A DNA stretch of 64,000 nucleotides from Shewanella sp. GD04112 (GCF_029835735.1 NZ_JAOEAL010000001.1:1364001-1428000); one strand, 5' to 3'; counted from the first letter of the stretch, positions 9,064 to 17,359 are shown. Made by a program: numbers and translations. The notes: generated from the letters alone by a model not told the origin.

Positions 9064-9510
9064 ATGATAAACCAAGCGAAGATTGAACAGAGCGGTGTGG
9101 TTGATGAGTTTATCGCGCTCTATCAAGCATTAAACAAGGACAATCTGCATCTGCTGGCTCAGGTCTACGATGACAATATTTGTTTTATCGATCCTATGCA
9201 TCAAGTGAATGGTTTAACTGCCTTGACTGAGTATTTTGCCAAACTCTACAAAAACGTTGGCTACATTCACTTTGAAATCAAAGAAGTATTGCAAGATGAC
9301 TTCCAAGCTTCGCTATTCTGGCAGATGCAATATCGCCATCCCAAGTTAAACAAGGGCGAACTTATCCGGGTCGATGGTATGAGTCAGCTTAAGTTTCATC
9401 AGCGGATTTACTTTCATCGGGATTATTTCGACTTAGGGCAAATGTTGTATGAGCATTTGCCCTGCATGGGCGGTCTGATTCGACTGCTTAAAGACAGGGC
9501 GGCAAAGTGA
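9064..9510 (+). CDS. SnoaL-like / NTF2-fold protein
   Basis: A 148-residue protein of the SnoaL/NTF2 cone fold (pattern FIALYQALNKDNLHLL, then DDNICFIDPMHQVNG). Such domains are ligand-binding or isomerase-like; no catalytic assignment is possible here. A strong ribosome binding site (AGGGAG, about 8 nt before ATG) supports the start. It is followed immediately by the SDR gene: stop TGA and start ATG overlap. Homologues sit in photolyase/CFA operons of other proteobacteria by my recollection, suggesting a role in the modified-lipid pathway. Confidence 0.82.
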   Translation: MINQAKIEQSGVVDEFIALYQALNKDNLHLLAQVYDDNICFIDPMHQVNGLTALTEYFAKLYKNVGYIHFEIKEVLQDDFQASLFWQMQYRHPKLNKGELIRVDGMSQLKFHQRIYFHRDYFDLGQMLYEHLPCMGGLIRLLKDRAAK

Positions 9511-10310
9511 TGACATCGGTGCAGATCCACAAAATCAACACTGTGCTGATCACTGGGGCAAGCTCGGGTATTGGGCTGCAATTAGCCAAGGATTATCTCG
9601 CCGCTGGCTGGCATGTGATTGCCTGCGGGAGAGATAAAGCCAAGCTCGATGCCCTTGCCGAAACAGTGCTGATTGGGGCGACGTGCATCAGCTTTGATAT
9701 TAATGAGCGCAGCCAAGTCCAAGAGAATGCTCTCCGTATCAAAGATTTACTGACTCAGTGCGCCTGTCAGCTGGATTTAGTGATCCTCAATGCGGGTGGC
9801 TGCGAGTATATCGATGACGCTAAACACTTCGACGACAGATTGTTTGAGCGTGTCGTGCACACCAATCTGATAGCCATGGGCTACTGCCTTGGCGCGTTTT
9901 TACCCTTAATGCCAAGAGGCGCGCGCTTGGCACTGATGAGTTCGAGCGCGACGTATTTAGCCTTTCCCCGTGCGGAGGCCTATGGCGCTTCCAAAGCGGG
10001 CGTGCAGTACTTAGCCGCCAGCCTGAGGCTCGACCTTGCTCAACACGGGATATCTGTGAGTGTGATTTGCCCAGGATTTGTGGCGACGCCTCTAACGGCC
10101 AAGAATGATTTTGCCATGCCGATGCAAGTCGATGTAAAGGCGGCGTCAACGGCAATTCGCCGCGGGCTTTCGCGCGGCGGAGCCGAGATCCATTTCCCCA
10201 AACGATTTACTTATTTATTGAAATTGATGTCATTTCTACCAGCCTTGGTTTGGCAAAAAATGATCCAACGGGATAACCAGCCGAAGGCGCTTAAGGATGC
10301 AGGACGATGA
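9510..10310 (+). CDS. short-chain dehydrogenase/reductase
   Basis: A 266-residue SDR with the Rossmann motif TGASSGIG near residue 15, NAG (VILNAGG) and the catalytic Ser...Tyr-x-x-x-Lys (SSSATY...YGASK). The NAD(P)(H)-dependent substrate is unknown. ATG 9510 shares a base with the previous stop (TGATG), so translation is coupled; a GTG at 9507 is the alternative. The last codons overlap the next gene by 4 nt (ATGA). Position between SnoaL-like and FAD oxidoreductase genes in a CFA-synthase operon suggests a lipid or fatty-acyl substrate, by inference only. Confidence 0.88.
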   Translation: MTSVQIHKINTVLITGASSGIGLQLAKDYLAAGWHVIACGRDKAKLDALAETVLIGATCISFDINERSQVQENALRIKDLLTQCACQLDLVILNAGGCEYIDDAKHFDDRLFERVVHTNLIAMGYCLGAFLPLMPRGARLALMSSSATYLAFPRAEAYGASKAGVQYLAASLRLDLAQHGISVSVICPGFVATPLTAKNDFAMPMQVDVKAASTAIRRGLSRGGAEIHFPKRFTYLLKLMSFLPALVWQKMIQRDNQPKALKDAGR

Positions 10311-11557
10311 AAAATATTGCCATTGTAGGGACGGGAATTTCAGGGCTGACCTGTGGCTATCTACTCAGCCAATCCCACAAGGTTACTGTGTTTGAGGCCA
10401 ATGACTATATAGGCGGCCATACCGCGACCGTGGATGTGGAGCATCTTGGTAAACACTATGCGATAGACACTGGGTTTATCGTGTTTAACGACCGAACCTA
10501 TCCCCGTTTTGAACGGCTGTTAGCCCGTTTAAATGTCAGTATTTTGCCGACCGAAATGAGTTTTAGTGTGCATAACGCCCTGACGGGGCTTGAGTACAAT
10601 GGCCATAACGTTGCCAGTTTGTTTGCCCAAAAGCGTAACCTCCTGAATCCGCGCTTTTGGGCCTTTTTAAATGAAATTGTGCGGTTTAATAAAAGCTGTA
10701 AGGCGATTTACCAACAGGATAATTACCCCGCTGGCAACTTGGGGGCGTTTCTCGACCGCGAGCAGTTTTCCGGCTTTTTTGCCGAGCATTATATTTTGCC
10801 CATGGGGGCGGCAATTTGGTCATCGAGCATTGAAGATATGCGCGCCTTTTCGCTGCGCTTCTTTATCCGTTTCTTTGAGCACCATGGCTTACTAAACGTC
10901 AGTAACAGGCCGCAATGGTATGTGCTCAAGGGCGGATCACGTAGTTATGTCCCTGATTTAATTACACCCTTTAAAGACAATCTGCATTTAAACAGCCCAG
11001 TGAGTGCCATCGAACGCCATGCTGACGGTGTAAAACTGTATGTGAATGGTGAGTGGCAGGTATTCGATGAGGTGATCCTTGCGTGTCATAGCGACCAAGC
11101 GCTTAAGATGTTAACCGATGCCAGCTCGGCCGAAAAAGCGATTCTGAGTGACTTGCAGTATCAAAATAATGAGGTGGTTTTACATACGGATACCAACCTT
11201 TTACCTAAGCGCAAGGCGGCATGGGCCAGCTGGAATTATCGTTTGGATGGCAATCAAAAACGCCCCGCCTCTGTGACTTACAATATGAATATTCTGCAGC
11301 GCTTACCTAGCGACGCACCAACCTTTTGCGTAACGCTCAATCAGACTGAGCTGATTGATGAAGCCAAAATTCTGCGCCGTTTTAACTATGCCCACCCTGT
11401 GTTTAATGAGCAGAGTTTACAGGCGCAGGCGCGTCGGGAAGAAATCTCGGGGCAAAACCATACCCATTTTGCCGGCGCCTATTGGCACAATGGTTTCCAT
11501 GAGGACGGTGTCCGCAGCGCCTTAGATGTGTGTGCCCACTTTGGAGTGACGCTATGA
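10307..11557 (+). CDS. FAD-dependent amine-oxidase-family oxidoreductase
   Basis: A 416-residue flavoprotein with an N-terminal dinucleotide-binding motif (IAIVGTGISGLTCGYLL, then VFEANDYIGGH) and the amine-oxidase/phytoene-desaturase fold. It begins with an ATGA overlap with the SDR and ends with an ATGA overlap with the DUF1365 gene. Relatives are encoded beside DUF1365 and CFA-synthase genes in many bacteria, including the Rhodobacter sphaeroides sigma-E regulon connected with singlet oxygen and furan fatty acids. An acyl-chain oxidation or desaturation role is therefore plausible; it is inference, not visible in the sequence. Confidence 0.9.
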   Translation: MKNIAIVGTGISGLTCGYLLSQSHKVTVFEANDYIGGHTATVDVEHLGKHYAIDTGFIVFNDRTYPRFERLLARLNVSILPTEMSFSVHNALTGLEYNGHNVASLFAQKRNLLNPRFWAFLNEIVRFNKSCKAIYQQDNYPAGNLGAFLDREQFSGFFAEHYILPMGAAIWSSSIEDMRAFSLRFFIRFFEHHGLLNVSNRPQWYVLKGGSRSYVPDLITPFKDNLHLNSPVSAIERHADGVKLYVNGEWQVFDEVILACHSDQALKMLTDASSAEKAILSDLQYQNNEVVLHTDTNLLPKRKAAWASWNYRLDGNQKRPASVTYNMNILQRLPSDAPTFCVTLNQTELIDEAKILRRFNYAHPVFNEQSLQAQARREEISGQNHTHFAGAYWHNGFHEDGVRSALDVCAHFGVTL

Positions 11558-12345
11558 GTGAGCTCAATAGCGGTATTTACTACGGCAGCGTGACCCATAG
11601 TCGCTATACGCCAGTAAAACATCACTTTAGCTACCAAATGGCTTTGTTGGCGATTGATTTAGACGAGGTCGATAGCATCAGTGCTATGGGGCGCAGTTTC
11701 GCCAGTCAGCGGCGCGCGCTACTCAGATTTAATCCCAAGGATTATCTTCGCAGTTTTACGACAAGGGATAACCAGAGTCGGCAGCTTGAGATAAACGAAC
11801 CCAGCAGCTTTGCCCTTAAGCAACGGGTGCTTGAGCAAGTTGCTGAGTTAGGCGGTCACCAGGCCTGCGACAGAGTGCTATTTGTTGGGCAAATCCGTCA
11901 CTTTGGCGTGTACTTCAGCCCAGTGAATTTTTACTTTTGTTATCAAGCACAACAGCCTTTATATATGCTTGCCGAAGTGAGCAATACCCCGTGGGACCAA
12001 CGCCACTGTTATTTAGTGGATTTATCCGCCCCTAAAACCACGGATAAAGTGTTTCACGTTTCGCCTTTTATGAACCTCGATATGCGCTACCAGTGGCATG
12101 TTGAACCGCCCGCTGAACGCTTAAACATTGGCATCGAGAATCTACCGAATCAGACGGGTAAGCGTTTGTTCAATGCCAGCCTATCGATGACTCGCCAAGC
12201 TATCAATGCTCAATCCCTTCGTGCCTTGTTGTTTCGCTTTCCATTTATGTCGCTGAAAATTTTCGGCGGGATTTATTGGCAGGCGTTAAAGCTGTTCTTT
12301 AAGCGCGTACCTTTTGTGCCACATCCAGCCCAAGTGGAGAAATAA
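11554..12345 (+). CDS. DUF1365 family protein
   Basis: From ATG 11554 the protein has 263 residues and spans the DUF1365 family (YYGSVTHSRYTPVKHHF at the start, FGVYFSPVNFYFCY and the NTPWDQRHCYLV stretch in the middle). The biochemical role is unknown; the family is almost always adjacent to an FAD amine oxidase and a cyclopropane-fatty-acid synthase, as here. Start is set by the 4-nt ATGA overlap with the preceding stop rather than the upstream in-frame GTG at 11530. It ends one base before the cfa start codon. Confidence 0.88.
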   Translation: MSELNSGIYYGSVTHSRYTPVKHHFSYQMALLAIDLDEVDSISAMGRSFASQRRALLRFNPKDYLRSFTTRDNQSRQLEINEPSSFALKQRVLEQVAELGGHQACDRVLFVGQIRHFGVYFSPVNFYFCYQAQQPLYMLAEVSNTPWDQRHCYLVDLSAPKTTDKVFHVSPFMNLDMRYQWHVEPPAERLNIGIENLPNQTGKRLFNASLSMTRQAINAQSLRALLFRFPFMSLKIFGGIYWQALKLFFKRVPFVPHPAQVEK

Positions 12346-12346
12346 G

Positions 12347-13603
12347 ATGGAAAACACTGCATCGCAATCTTCTGTTATTACGGCAAAATTGCCTGACAGT
12401 CTGGCCCGTAAGCTACTGCTCAAAGCATTAGAAAATCTCCCCCACGGCTGTTTAACCTTAGTGGAGGGCGACAAGAGCTATCGCTTTGGTGAGCATCACA
12501 GTGATTTACATGCCACCCTGGTGGTGAAGCATCCGAGCTTCTATCGCCAAGCGATGTTTTCGGGCTCCATTGGCGCCGGTGAAAGCTATATCCAAGGTCA
12601 TTGGACTAGCCCGGATCTCACTAAGGTGGTGCAACTGTTTGCCCGCAATCTCCCCTTGCTCGATAAGATTGAGGCGAAATTCGGTTGGCTGACTGGATCG
12701 GTTAACCGTATGAAACATTTGCTGAATCGCAACTCACAGCAGGGTTCTAAACGTAATATCTTGGCCCATTACGACTTAGGTAATGCCTTGTATGAGCAGT
12801 TTTTAGATCGCGAAATGTTGTACTCCAGCGCTCTTTATCCCGATAGCGCAGCGAGTCTAGAGCAGGCGCAGCTGCATAAACTGAAAACCATTTGTGAGCG
12901 GCTCGACCTACAACCTGGGCAGACCTTACTCGAAATCGGAACGGGGTGGGGTGCCTTAGCCATTTACGCCGCCAAGCATTATGGCGTGCACGTGACGACC
13001 ACAACGATTTCGGATGCGCAATATGCTTACGCGAAAGCGCGAGTCGAACGGGAAGGCTTAAGCGATAGCATCACCTTATTGACTGAGGATTACCGTAATC
13101 TCGGCGGCACCTACGACAGACTAGTGTCTATCGAGATGATTGAAGCCGTTGGCCATGAGTACCTGCCGGGGTTCTTTAAAAAGCTCGAGTCCTTACTCAA
13201 ACCCCATGGCCGCATGTTATTGCAGGCTATCACTATCGCCGATCAACGTTACGACAGTTATCGCAAAGGTGTTGATTTTATTCAGCGATATATTTTCCCT
13301 GGCGGTTGCTTGCCTTCGGTTCACCAAATGGTTGGACACTTGGCCAAGCGCACCGATATGCAGGTGTGGTCGATTGATGATATGGGCCTCGATTATGCCA
13401 AGACGCTGAGGGACTGGCATAACAATTTCGACCGCGCCATTGAGCAAGTGCAAGCCCTTGGCTATGGCGACGATTTTATCCGCATGTGGAAGTTTTACTT
13501 AAGCTATTGCGAAGGAGGCTTTTTAGAGCGTACCACGAGCACAGTGCATTTGGTTGCGGTGCGCCCAGACTACCGTTTGCCGAATGCGGTGAGCGGTAAC
13601 TAA
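12347..13603 (+). CDS. cfa: cyclopropane-fatty-acyl-phospholipid synthase family methyltransferase
   Basis: From ATG 12347 (ribosome binding site GGAGA) the protein has 418 residues, the length of the CFA synthase family. It has an N-terminal lipid-associating domain and a SAM methyltransferase domain with motif I LLEIGTGWGALAIYAA, then YDRLVSIEMIEAVGHEY, QRYIFPGG and the C-terminal YCEGGFLERTTSTVHLV block. The family methylates the double bond of unsaturated phospholipid acyl chains from S-adenosylmethionine. In this operon setting it may act in a modified-fatty-acid pathway (cyclopropane, or the furan pathway of UfaM-like enzymes); the exact product cannot be read from sequence. Confidence 0.92.
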   Translation: MENTASQSSVITAKLPDSLARKLLLKALENLPHGCLTLVEGDKSYRFGEHHSDLHATLVVKHPSFYRQAMFSGSIGAGESYIQGHWTSPDLTKVVQLFARNLPLLDKIEAKFGWLTGSVNRMKHLLNRNSQQGSKRNILAHYDLGNALYEQFLDREMLYSSALYPDSAASLEQAQLHKLKTICERLDLQPGQTLLEIGTGWGALAIYAAKHYGVHVTTTTISDAQYAYAKARVEREGLSDSITLLTEDYRNLGGTYDRLVSIEMIEAVGHEYLPGFFKKLESLLKPHGRMLLQAITIADQRYDSYRKGVDFIQRYIFPGGCLPSVHQMVGHLAKRTDMQVWSIDDMGLDYAKTLRDWHNNFDRAIEQVQALGYGDDFIRMWKFYLSYCEGGFLERTTSTVHLVAVRPDYRLPNAVSGN

Positions 13604-13615
13604 GGTGGTGATGAG

Positions 13616-14158
13616 ATGTCCTCTATGGCGGGAAACATACTCAATATCTCAAAATATCAGGGCTTTATACTCTATAACAGCTTGAGTTTTCAGTGTGTGT
13701 GGTGGACTGGCGTGTTGTTCGGCAATCGCGCGCTGTTACTGAGTATCCCTCTGTTAGTGCTGCATTTTATATTACTGCCGCGAGTGGAAACCGCCGCTAT
13801 CCCGCGGGACTTAAGCGCAATGCTTAAGATTGGGTTACTCGGTATGGCGGTTGATAGCCTGCTAACGTTGGCTAGTGTATTTGAATTTTCCGCTTTTCCC
13901 GCTTGGTTGGCGTGTCTCTGGTTGCATTTTGCGTTGAGTTTGCACCATAGCCTTAAGCTTATCCGCGCCTTTGCGATCGTATTACAAGCCATTCTAGGGG
14001 CAATCTTCGGCAGCCTGAGTTACTTGGCTGGGGCCGCATTTCATGCCGTGAGCCTTCCCTATGGTGAGGGCGTGTCTGCGGTGTTTCTCGCGATTATTTG
14101 GGCTGTGTTATTGCCTCTTTTCATCAAACTCTCGCGCAGCCATAGGTCTATGGGATGA
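13616..14158 (+). CDS. DUF2878-like inner-membrane protein
   Basis: A 180-residue hydrophobic protein with four to five predicted membrane helices; it matches my memory of the DUF2878 family, which clusters with cfa-linked operons in gammaproteobacteria. A ribosome binding site (AAGGTGG) precedes the ATG. It lies 12 nt after cfa and is followed by the chalcone-isomerase-like gene. Function unknown. The membrane location fits an operon acting on phospholipids. Confidence 0.78.
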   Translation: MSSMAGNILNISKYQGFILYNSLSFQCVWWTGVLFGNRALLLSIPLLVLHFILLPRVETAAIPRDLSAMLKIGLLGMAVDSLLTLASVFEFSAFPAWLACLWLHFALSLHHSLKLIRAFAIVLQAILGAIFGSLSYLAGAAFHAVSLPYGEGVSAVFLAIIWAVLLPLFIKLSRSHRSMG

Positions 14159-14212
14159 GCTATCTAGGCGCGTTTATATCGTCGTTAATCTTTGTCTTGC
14201 TGGAGAAATCTG

Positions 14213-14785
14213 ATGCTTCATCTTTCATCCATATTGTCAGTGATGTTGTTAAAAAAGCGATATCTCGGCGCCCTGTGTGGATTAATGCTGCCAGTCGCAG
14301 GATATAGCGCCACGCCAGCGGCCATCGAAAAGACTATGACCTCAGGGCTGGTTGAGGTTGGCCGAGGTGAGATGGATTGGCTCTGGTTTAATGTCTATAA
14401 AGCCAAGCTGATGACCACTACGGGGAAGTACCAGAGTGGGATTTATCCGCAGTTATTAGACATTGAATATTATCGTGATATTGAGGCGAATGATCTGTTA
14501 GAGGCGACGGCAGATCAGTGGCGACACTTAGGTTACACCAAGGATGAAATTGCCAATTGGCTGCAATTACTCAAGGGAATTTGGCCTAATGTTGTGCCTG
14601 GCGATCATTTAAGTTTCAAACTCATCGATGCGCAGCGCAGTCAGTTCTTTTTCAATGGTCAGCCGCTTGGCGTTATCGAAGAGCCTAAATTAGCCGAAGC
14701 ATTTCTGGCGATTTGGTTATCGACCAATACCAGCAGGCCAACCTTAAGGGCGCAATTATTAGGAGAAAAATCATGCGATTGCTAA
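14213..14785 (+). CDS. exported chalcone-isomerase-like protein
   Basis: From ATG 14213 (ribosome binding site GGAG, 8 nt upstream) the protein has 190 residues. A hydrophobic N-terminus ending in VAGYSA looks like a signal peptide; an internal ATG at 14243 would give a tidier one (MLLKKRYLGALCGL...) but lacks a ribosome binding site. The mature part resembles the chalcone-isomerase-like fold of bacterial periplasmic proteins whose relatives bind fatty acids; I see no proof of isomerase activity. It overlaps the next gene by 13 nt. Confidence 0.72.
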   Translation: MLHLSSILSVMLLKKRYLGALCGLMLPVAGYSATPAAIEKTMTSGLVEVGRGEMDWLWFNVYKAKLMTTTGKYQSGIYPQLLDIEYYRDIEANDLLEATADQWRHLGYTKDEIANWLQLLKGIWPNVVPGDHLSFKLIDAQRSQFFFNGQPLGVIEEPKLAEAFLAIWLSTNTSRPTLRAQLLGEKSCDC

Positions 14786-15321
14786 AGCTTAACTGGGGTA
14801 AGTCTGTTGTCTTAGGGTTGTTGATGGTCAGCCTTTTGTCTAGCTGTTCTAGTGTCGATGTAAGTGATTATCAAGGCACCAATCCCCCCTTAGTGTTAGA
14901 AAGCTTCTTTAATGGCCCGCTTAAGGCATCGGGCATTGTTGAGAACTTCAGTGGCAAAGTGATACGTCGGTTTAATGTGACTATGGAGGCGAGTTGGCAG
15001 GGGACGGAAGGCACCATCAAAGAGTGGTTTGTCTATGATGATGGTGAAACCCAAACTCGTATTTGGCGCATTAAATCCCAAGGGGAAGGGCAATACACTG
15101 GCAGGGCTGACGATATTATCGGTACTGCGGAAGGGAAGGCGAGCGGCAGTGCGCTGCGTTGGCGTTACGATATGCTACTGCCCGTAGATGGTGATGAATA
15201 CCAAGTGCACTTTGATGATTGGATGTACTTAGTGAATGACAATACCATTATTAACCAAAGCGATATTATTAAATGGGGCGTCACTGTTGCCAAAGTGACC
15301 TTAGTGATCCAAAAGCATTAA
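14773..15321 (+). CDS. DUF3833 family lipoprotein
   Basis: From ATG 14773 (ribosome binding site GGAGA) the protein has 182 residues with a lipoprotein signal (hydrophobic stretch ending LLSSCSS, cysteine about 25). The mature part carries the LESFFNGPLKASGIVENFSGKV pattern of the DUF3833 family. Function unknown; the family co-occurs with cfa/DUF1365 genes. It is the last gene of the run by spacing: the next gene starts 64 nt later. No obvious terminator follows, so the small lipoprotein downstream might also be co-transcribed. Confidence 0.82.
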   Translation: MRLLKLNWGKSVVLGLLMVSLLSSCSSVDVSDYQGTNPPLVLESFFNGPLKASGIVENFSGKVIRRFNVTMEASWQGTEGTIKEWFVYDDGETQTRIWRIKSQGEGQYTGRADDIIGTAEGKASGSALRWRYDMLLPVDGDEYQVHFDDWMYLVNDNTIINQSDIIKWGVTVAKVTLVIQKH

Positions 15322-15385
15322 CGGTATAGCCTAACTAATAATTTTTCGTTTATTACAGCAGGCTGACAAAACACTTCAATCCTGC

Positions 15386-15577
15386 ATGGCTAAGTCGATG
15401 AAAAATTATTGGATGTTAATGCTGGTATTCGTAAGTCTGTCTTTAATGGCCTGTTCGAATATCGATTTTCAATTTGAAGGTCAGTCAGATGAGCAAGTCG
15501 ACCCTAATCAACCAACAAGCGATCCTATGGTGCAGGATAATGAGCGCCGCGTTCGTGATGCCCGTGAAGATGGATGA
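15386..15577 (+). CDS. small lipoprotein
   Basis: A 63-residue predicted lipoprotein: MLVFVSLSLMAC ends in a lipobox, followed by a short acidic mature region of about 40 residues ending in RRVRDAREDG. The start could be ATG 15386 or ATG 15398; neither has a strong ribosome binding site, though the shorter form has the more usual signal-peptide length. Function unknown. Confidence 0.6.
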   Translation: MAKSMKNYWMLMLVFVSLSLMACSNIDFQFEGQSDEQVDPNQPTSDPMVQDNERRVRDAREDG

Positions 15578-15656
15578 CTAGAGCCAAAGAGGTGGTTTAA
15601 ATTCTAGAGCCCGCTTAAATACTAACGTTGGGTTAATCTAGCGAGAGGGCGATGTT

Positions 15657-15686
15657 TTCAGCCCTTACTGAAAAATAAGGGCTGAA
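15657..15686. other. hairpin without U-tract
   Basis: An 11-bp perfect inverted repeat TTCAGCCCTTA/TAAGGGCTGAA with an 8-nt loop lies between the convergent small lipoprotein and DUF3634 genes. Neither strand has a clear run of T after the stem, so it is at best a weak terminator. Confidence 0.4.
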
Positions 15687-15697
15687 CGTCAGAAGGA

Positions 15698-16042
15698 TTA
15701 ACCCGCTTGGCGACTATTGTCGACCGCCTTTTTGTCGTAATACTCGAAGGGAAATTGGTTACGGATCCGCTGCTGTAGGTTGTCATTCACATTGGCTGAA
15801 ATATGCAGACGCACGCCGGAGTTTTTTTCTGCTCTAATAGTGCAAGTCAGCTTTTCCGCTTTGGCCAGCTGGCGGCATTCGCGCTCGAAACGCTCGGGGA
15901 TTTTGCCTTTATGTTGAGTCATGCGGCCATCTTTAAAATGCATTTCAAAAATAGTCAGTCCCTTCTTACCAGCAAAGATCAGCTTATAAACCAGAAACAA
16001 ACCAATCGCGATAAAAACGAGCTTTAAAATAGTGGCTGTCAT
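15698..16042 (-). CDS. DUF3634-like small membrane-anchored protein
   Basis: From ATG 16042, chosen because AGGAGG lies just upstream, the protein has 114 residues: one N-terminal membrane helix (about 3-23, ILKLVFIAIGLFLVYKLIF) and a basic soluble domain with ERECRQLAKAEKLTCTIRAE. It resembles the DUF3634 family of Shewanella and Vibrio. The N-in/C-out arrangement is possible but not certain. Function unknown. Confidence 0.7.
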   Translation of the reverse strand: MTATILKLVFIAIGLFLVYKLIFAGKKGLTIFEMHFKDGRMTQHKGKIPERFERECRQLAKAEKLTCTIRAEKNSGVRLHISANVNDNLQQRIRNQFPFEYYDKKAVDNSRQAG

Positions 16043-16195
16043 AATGCCTCCTCTCTTATGTTTATAGGACAAAGATACTCTGGAGTTATGGCTTTTAACA
16101 GTGCGCTAACACGCAATTTTAATTTGGCAAAGGTATGATTCTGGCCTAGTCTTAGTCTACTAAGGAAATGTACTCCCTCAGTTAAGGAAAACGCC

Positions 16196-16381
16196 ATGTA
16201 CTTATCGAATGCTGACCGTTGGTCTTTATTGTGCAAAAAACAAATTGATATTATTGATAAATTGTCTGCACAGTTCCCAGAACGAAAAGAACCGCTTAAT
16301 GAGTTGACCCATGGTTGGCGGCATTTGCAACATCAAGTGCAGGCGGGGGATAGGCCGATAGTGCATGAGCAGATAAAGTAA
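16196..16381 (+). CDS. small hypothetical protein
   Basis: A 61-residue ORF starting at an ATG preceded by AAGGAAA at good spacing. Composition is normal for the organism: a tryptophan- and glutamine-rich soluble peptide with no signal or membrane segment. It ends just before the first of four tRNA-type terminator hairpins. I do not recognise a family; the good ribosome binding site is the main support. Confidence 0.45.
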   Translation: MYLSNADRWSLLCKKQIDIIDKLSAQFPERKEPLNELTHGWRHLQHQVQAGDRPIVHEQIK

Positions 16382-16401
16382 ATTGTCAAAATGACAGAAA
16401 C

Positions 16402-16424
16402 AAAAGCCACTCATCGAGTGGCTT
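16402..16424 (-). terminator. intrinsic terminator (copy 1 of 4)
   Basis: Stem AAGCCACTC/GAGTGGCTT with a 3-nt loop; on the minus strand it is followed by a short T-run. It is the most diverged of four copies of the terminator that ends each tRNA-Thr unit in this region. Confidence 0.55.
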
Positions 16425-16435
16425 CGTTGTTTTAA

Positions 16436-16500
16436 TGGTGCTAGCACTAAGAGTCGAGTTTGGGAGCGACTGTGATTATCGAGAGTAAGTCAGTTGCCAC
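16436..16500 (-). pseudogene. decayed tRNA-Thr copy
   Basis: The stretch matches the 3' half of the intact tRNA-Thr genes (TGGTGC.AGCACTAAGAGTCGA, then AAGTCAGTTGC) in the same place relative to an upstream terminator copy. The anticodon arm is broken by inserted bases (ATCGAGAGTAAG where ATTACAAG is expected) and the 5' acceptor and D arms are gone. It cannot fold as a tRNA. Confidence 0.6.
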
Positions 16501-16552
16501 ACGTTATCGATTCTGTGACTTTTACTCAAAAATCAAGTTCAAAATACGGATA

Positions 16553-16578
16553 CAAAAAAGCCACTCATTGAGTGGCTT
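16553..16578 (-). terminator. intrinsic terminator (copy 2 of 4)
   Basis: Stem AAGCCACTC/GAGTGGCTT with loop ATT; six T on the minus strand after the stem. It lies directly downstream (minus strand) of the second tRNA-Thr relic. Confidence 0.7.
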
Positions 16579-16590
16579 CGTTGTTTTTAA

Positions 16591-16657
16591 TGGTGCCAGC
16601 ACTAAGAGTCGAGTTTGGGAGCGACTGTGATTATCGAGAGTAAGTCAGTTGCTCTGG
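16591..16657 (-). pseudogene. decayed tRNA-Thr copy
   Basis: A second relic, nearly identical to the one at 16436 over its first 65 bases (same inserted GCGACTGTGATTATCGAGAG region) and extending slightly further into the D arm (AAGTCAGTTGCTCT). Shared lesions in both relics show they were duplicated after decay began. Confidence 0.6.
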
Positions 16658-16708
16658 GCTGTCGATGCTGTGACTTTTACTCAACATTCAGGTTCAAAAT
16701 ACGGATAC

Positions 16709-16733
16709 AAAAAAGCCACTCATTGAGTGGCTT
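16709..16733 (-). terminator. intrinsic terminator of tRNA-Thr (copy 3 of 4)
   Basis: Stem AAGCCACTC/GAGTGGCTT with loop ATT and six T on the minus strand; it lies 12 nt beyond the CCA end of the tRNA-Thr at 16746 and terminates the downstream Phe-Thr unit. Confidence 0.8.
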
Positions 16734-16745
16734 GATTGTTTTTTA

Positions 16746-16821
<76 letters not shown>

Positions 16822-16827
16822 GAATGG

Positions 16828-16903
16828 TGGTGCCCGAACCCGGAATCGAACCAGGGACACGAGGATTTTCAATCCTCTGCTCTACCGACTGAGCTATTCG
16901 GGC
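16828..16903 (-). tRNA. tRNA-Phe (GAA anticodon)
   Basis: A 76-nt tRNA with encoded CCA. The acceptor GCCCGAA pairs with TTCGGGC; the anticodon loop TTGAAAA inside stem GAGGA/TCCTC gives GAA; the T arm has GTTCGATTC. It is transcribed 6 nt ahead of the tRNA-Thr, as one unit. Identical to the copy at 17450. Confidence 0.96.
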
Positions 16904-16972
16904 AACTAAACTAAGCGTTAGTTAACTACTTCAAACCGAGTGCTTAACACCCCATTTGTTCGAAGTGCGCGT

Positions 16973-17001
16973 ATCATATAGTGCTCGCTTTCACTGTGCA
17001 A
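16973..17001 (-). promoter_or_regulatory. promoter of the downstream tRNA-Phe/Thr unit
   Basis: On the minus strand -35 TTGCAC (17001-16996) and -10 TATGAT (16978-16973) are separated by exactly 17 bp. The -10 is followed by the GC-rich ACGCGCACTT, the discriminator type seen in stringently controlled stable-RNA promoters. Transcription would start roughly 60 nt before tRNA-Phe. Confidence 0.7.
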
Positions 17002-17330
17002 GTCCTTTTAATTCGACTGACCAAGTATTAAACAAAAAGTGCCTTAATTAAGGCTTTATAGAGATGCGAATGGTTTACTTGGTCGAACTATCAATGGGTT
17101 AATTCGATTTAGTGGTGGGATAAATGAGTAAAAGGGCAGTGGATGACTGGGAATTTTAAATATTCACAGTGCTAAGGACTAAGCTGTTAATCAGTATTTT
17201 GTTTATATGGCGTCATGCCCAAGAACCGAACTTAAGCACTGTGTAAATGATTGATAGCTGGTTAGTCGTAATGTAGTTGCATTGAACATCGAACATTGAA
17301 GGAGTTTGAATTCATCCAAATCCCAGAAAC
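17002..17330. other. spacer between the two tRNA units
   Basis: About 330 bp without a supportable gene. It separates the promoter of the downstream tRNA unit from the terminator of the upstream unit. I see only AT-rich sequence and short frames. Confidence 0.6.
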
Positions 17331-17359
17331 AAAAAAGCCACTCAGTGAGTGGCTTTTTT
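17331..17359 (-). terminator. intrinsic terminator of tRNA-Thr (copy 4 of 4)
   Basis: Stem AAAAAAGCCACTC/GAGTGGCTTTTTT with a 3-nt loop AGT, the longest and best version of the four repeats. It closes the upstream Phe-Thr unit on the minus strand, and could work in both directions. Confidence 0.85.

Noticed and set aside
9064..13603. Horizontal transfer of the SnoaL-SDR-oxidase-DUF1365-CFA block
   Set aside because: Codon use and base composition look like the neighbouring genes, and no mobile-element ends or direct repeats flank it; it looks resident.
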